A stretch of DNA of 5,728 bases from Candidatus Auribacterota bacterium (lineage in GTDB: Bacteria; Auribacterota; JAFGBW01; JAFGJP01). A model generated the notes under the pieces. The model saw only the letters and a list, made by a program, of their open reading frames with translations, searched no databases and was not told where the DNA came from. The stretch is from positions 1 to 5,728 of the forward strand of contig JAFGJP010000114.1 in NCBI GenBank assembly GCA_016929035.1, read 5' to 3'. Shown here piece after piece: positions 5,369-5,728 of the stretch. Position 1 is the stretch's first letter; the number at the start of each line of letters is the position of its first letter. The translations under genes and the position numbers were made by a program.

Positions 5369-5397
5369 AGATTAGGTGAAAATCGCTCGAAATTCAA
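5369..5397 (-). promoter_or_regulatory. Candidate promoter of the kinase operon, nearly leaderless
   Basis: On the minus strand TTGAAT (5397-5392, 4 of 6 consensus bases) and TAATCT (5374-5369, 3 of 6) are spaced by 17 bases. Transcription would begin at or just inside the first codons, which would fit the absence of a Shine-Dalgarno sequence and favour the ATG at 5357. The boxes are weak and this is tentative. Confidence 0.25.
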
Positions 5398-5418
5398 GGA
5401 CAAGTTGGAGCAAAGCTT

Positions 5419-5444
5419 AGCCACAGAGACACAAAGGCGCAGAG
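5419..5444 (+). repeat. CACAGAG spacer element, copy 2
   Basis: It is identical to 1097-1122 except for one A-to-G change at position 21. It has the same orientation, 4.3 kb away, with unrelated genes beside it. This is the best-conserved repeat in the window. Confidence 0.85.
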
Positions 5445-5505
5445 GAAGAGGTTTTTGATTCGCCTTCGGCGAAACCCTTCGCGTCCTTTTGTGTTTTTCT
5501 CGGCT
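5419..5505. repeat. Facing pair of AGCC elements around a hairpin (palindromic element)
   Basis: The left arm is the CACAGAG element (5419-5444). The right arm (5475-5505) is a CGCGAAG-type element on the opposite strand, matching 1222-1252 at 24 of 31 positions. The arms share AGCC, ACACAAA, GG and CGC blocks, so a transcript or single strand could fold into one long imperfect hairpin. Between them TTCGCC (5459-5464) and GGCGAA (5468-5473) make a perfect 6-bp stem with a TTC loop. The layout recalls REP/BIME-like or non-autonomous palindromic elements; membership in any named family is not shown. Confidence 0.5.
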
Positions 5506-5544
5506 TATTTTTTTTGTTGTTTTTGCTTTTTAAACAGTCTTTTC

Positions 5545-5603
5545 TCCTGATTCCCTGATCTCCTGGTATCCACTCCCTGGTTTCCTGGTATCCTGATTCC
5601 CTC
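5545..5603 (+). repeat. Degenerate TCCTGRT array, period 6-9
   Basis: Recurring words are TCCTGAT (5545), TCCCTGAT (5552), TCCTGGT (5561), TCCCTGGT (5574), TCCTGGT (5583), TCCTGAT (5591) and TCCCTC (5598). The unit core is stable but spacing varies from 6 to 9 bases. The plus strand is strongly pyrimidine-rich here. Confidence 0.65.
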
Positions 5604-5624
5604 TTTTCTGTCTTCTCTTTTTTT

Positions 5625-5695
5625 ATCCTGCATCGTGCATTTTCTTTGCCCTGAGCGAACGAAGTGAGTCGAAGGCTATCCTGTATCTTGCATCT
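5625..5695 (+). repeat. Heptamer array, ATCNTGY family, copy 2, split by an insert
   Basis: ATCCTGC (5625) and ATCGTGC (5632) form one half. ATCCTGT (5678), ATCTTGC (5685) and a partial ATCT (5692) form the other. Both halves are followed by T-rich sequence, and the separate palindromic element at 5648-5676 sits between them. The family matches 456-487. Confidence 0.65.
5648..5676. repeat. Small palindromic CCTGAGCGAA...TCGAAGG element
   Basis: GCC (5648-5650) and GGC (5674-5676) close a partly self-complementary core. It reads as CCTGAGCGAA and TCGAAGG with nine bases (CGAAGTGAG) between them. From memory, a CCTGAGCGAAGTCGAAGG spacer motif is common across unrelated bacterial genomes; this looks like a variant with a short insertion. 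Its function is not known. Confidence 0.5.
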
Positions 5696-5728
5696 TTTTT
5701 TGTTGGTCACAAAAAAGGACATCACTTA

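Larger units (their letters stand above)
5367..5728. other. Repeat-filled upstream spacer, no credible gene
   Basis: The 362 bases upstream of the kinase contain a candidate promoter next to the gene, a facing pair of AGCC elements, a pyrimidine-rich TCCTGRT array, ATCNTGY heptamers and a small palindromic element. A 102-codon minus-strand frame crosses nearly all of it, but its product is just a translation of the repeat words (its tail reads SSSAPLCLCG) and is rejected as a gene. Confidence 0.7.

Noticed and set aside
5459..5473. TTCGCC-TTC-GGCGAA hairpin as a terminator
   Set aside because: No T-run follows on the plus strand, and on the minus strand only an A-rich stretch follows the stem; it fits better as the centre of a palindromic element.
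5417..5725. 102-codon minus-strand open frame upstream of the kinase
   Set aside because: Its product is a translation of the CACAGAG, TCCTGAT and ATCNTGY words with no domain-like pattern or ribosome site; the stop lies in the CACAGAG element.

Overview
This is a 5.7 kb chromosomal stretch from a bacterium of moderate GC content, probably an environmental Gram-negative lineage. Three things point that way: a membrane Hanks-type Ser/Thr kinase with a PQQ-type propeller sensor, an MscL carrying a C-terminal zinc ribbon, and gene-poor spacers packed with short degenerate repeat words. From memory, this combination occurs in groups such as Desulfobacterota, Nitrospirota, Omnitrophota and Planctomycetota. 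The sequence alone does not decide between them.

Layout. The left part reads rightward. At 1-378 is the 3' end of a flavodoxin-fold NAD(P)H-dependent FMN reductase-like gene, cut by the window edge. mscL (632-1093) follows, with its own sigma70-type promoter, a small inverted repeat and a strong ribosome binding site. A small orphan gene for an 86-residue helical protein lies at 1387-1647. The right part reads leftward. It is a two-gene operon with a large receptor kinase (5366 to 2730) and, three bases after its stop, a secreted protein of unknown function (2726 to 1968). The kinase has a cytoplasmic catalytic domain, one membrane helix and an outward-facing beta-propeller. The secreted partner is translated from a site buried in the end of the kinase gene, so the two probably act together in sensing something outside the cytoplasm. 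The two gene groups converge on 1648-1967.

The spacers are the most unusual part. All four (379-631, 1094-1386, 1648-1967, 5367-5728) are built from a small vocabulary of degenerate words. Many form tandem arrays with a period of exactly 7 bases, and there are several unrelated heptamer families (GTAAGNN, GAAATTT, AACCTGA, ATCNTGY, GNGTNRT and AGTNNTG types). Others are 8-10-base-period words of CACAGAG or CGCGAAG type that usually begin with AGCC. One 26-base copy recurs 4.3 kb away with a single mismatch, and one 31-base copy recurs inverted at 24 of 31 positions. At 5419-5505 two such elements face each other around a perfect small hairpin. None of the arrays supports a protein-coding reading. 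No rRNA, tRNA, CRISPR array, transposase or convincing intrinsic terminator was seen.
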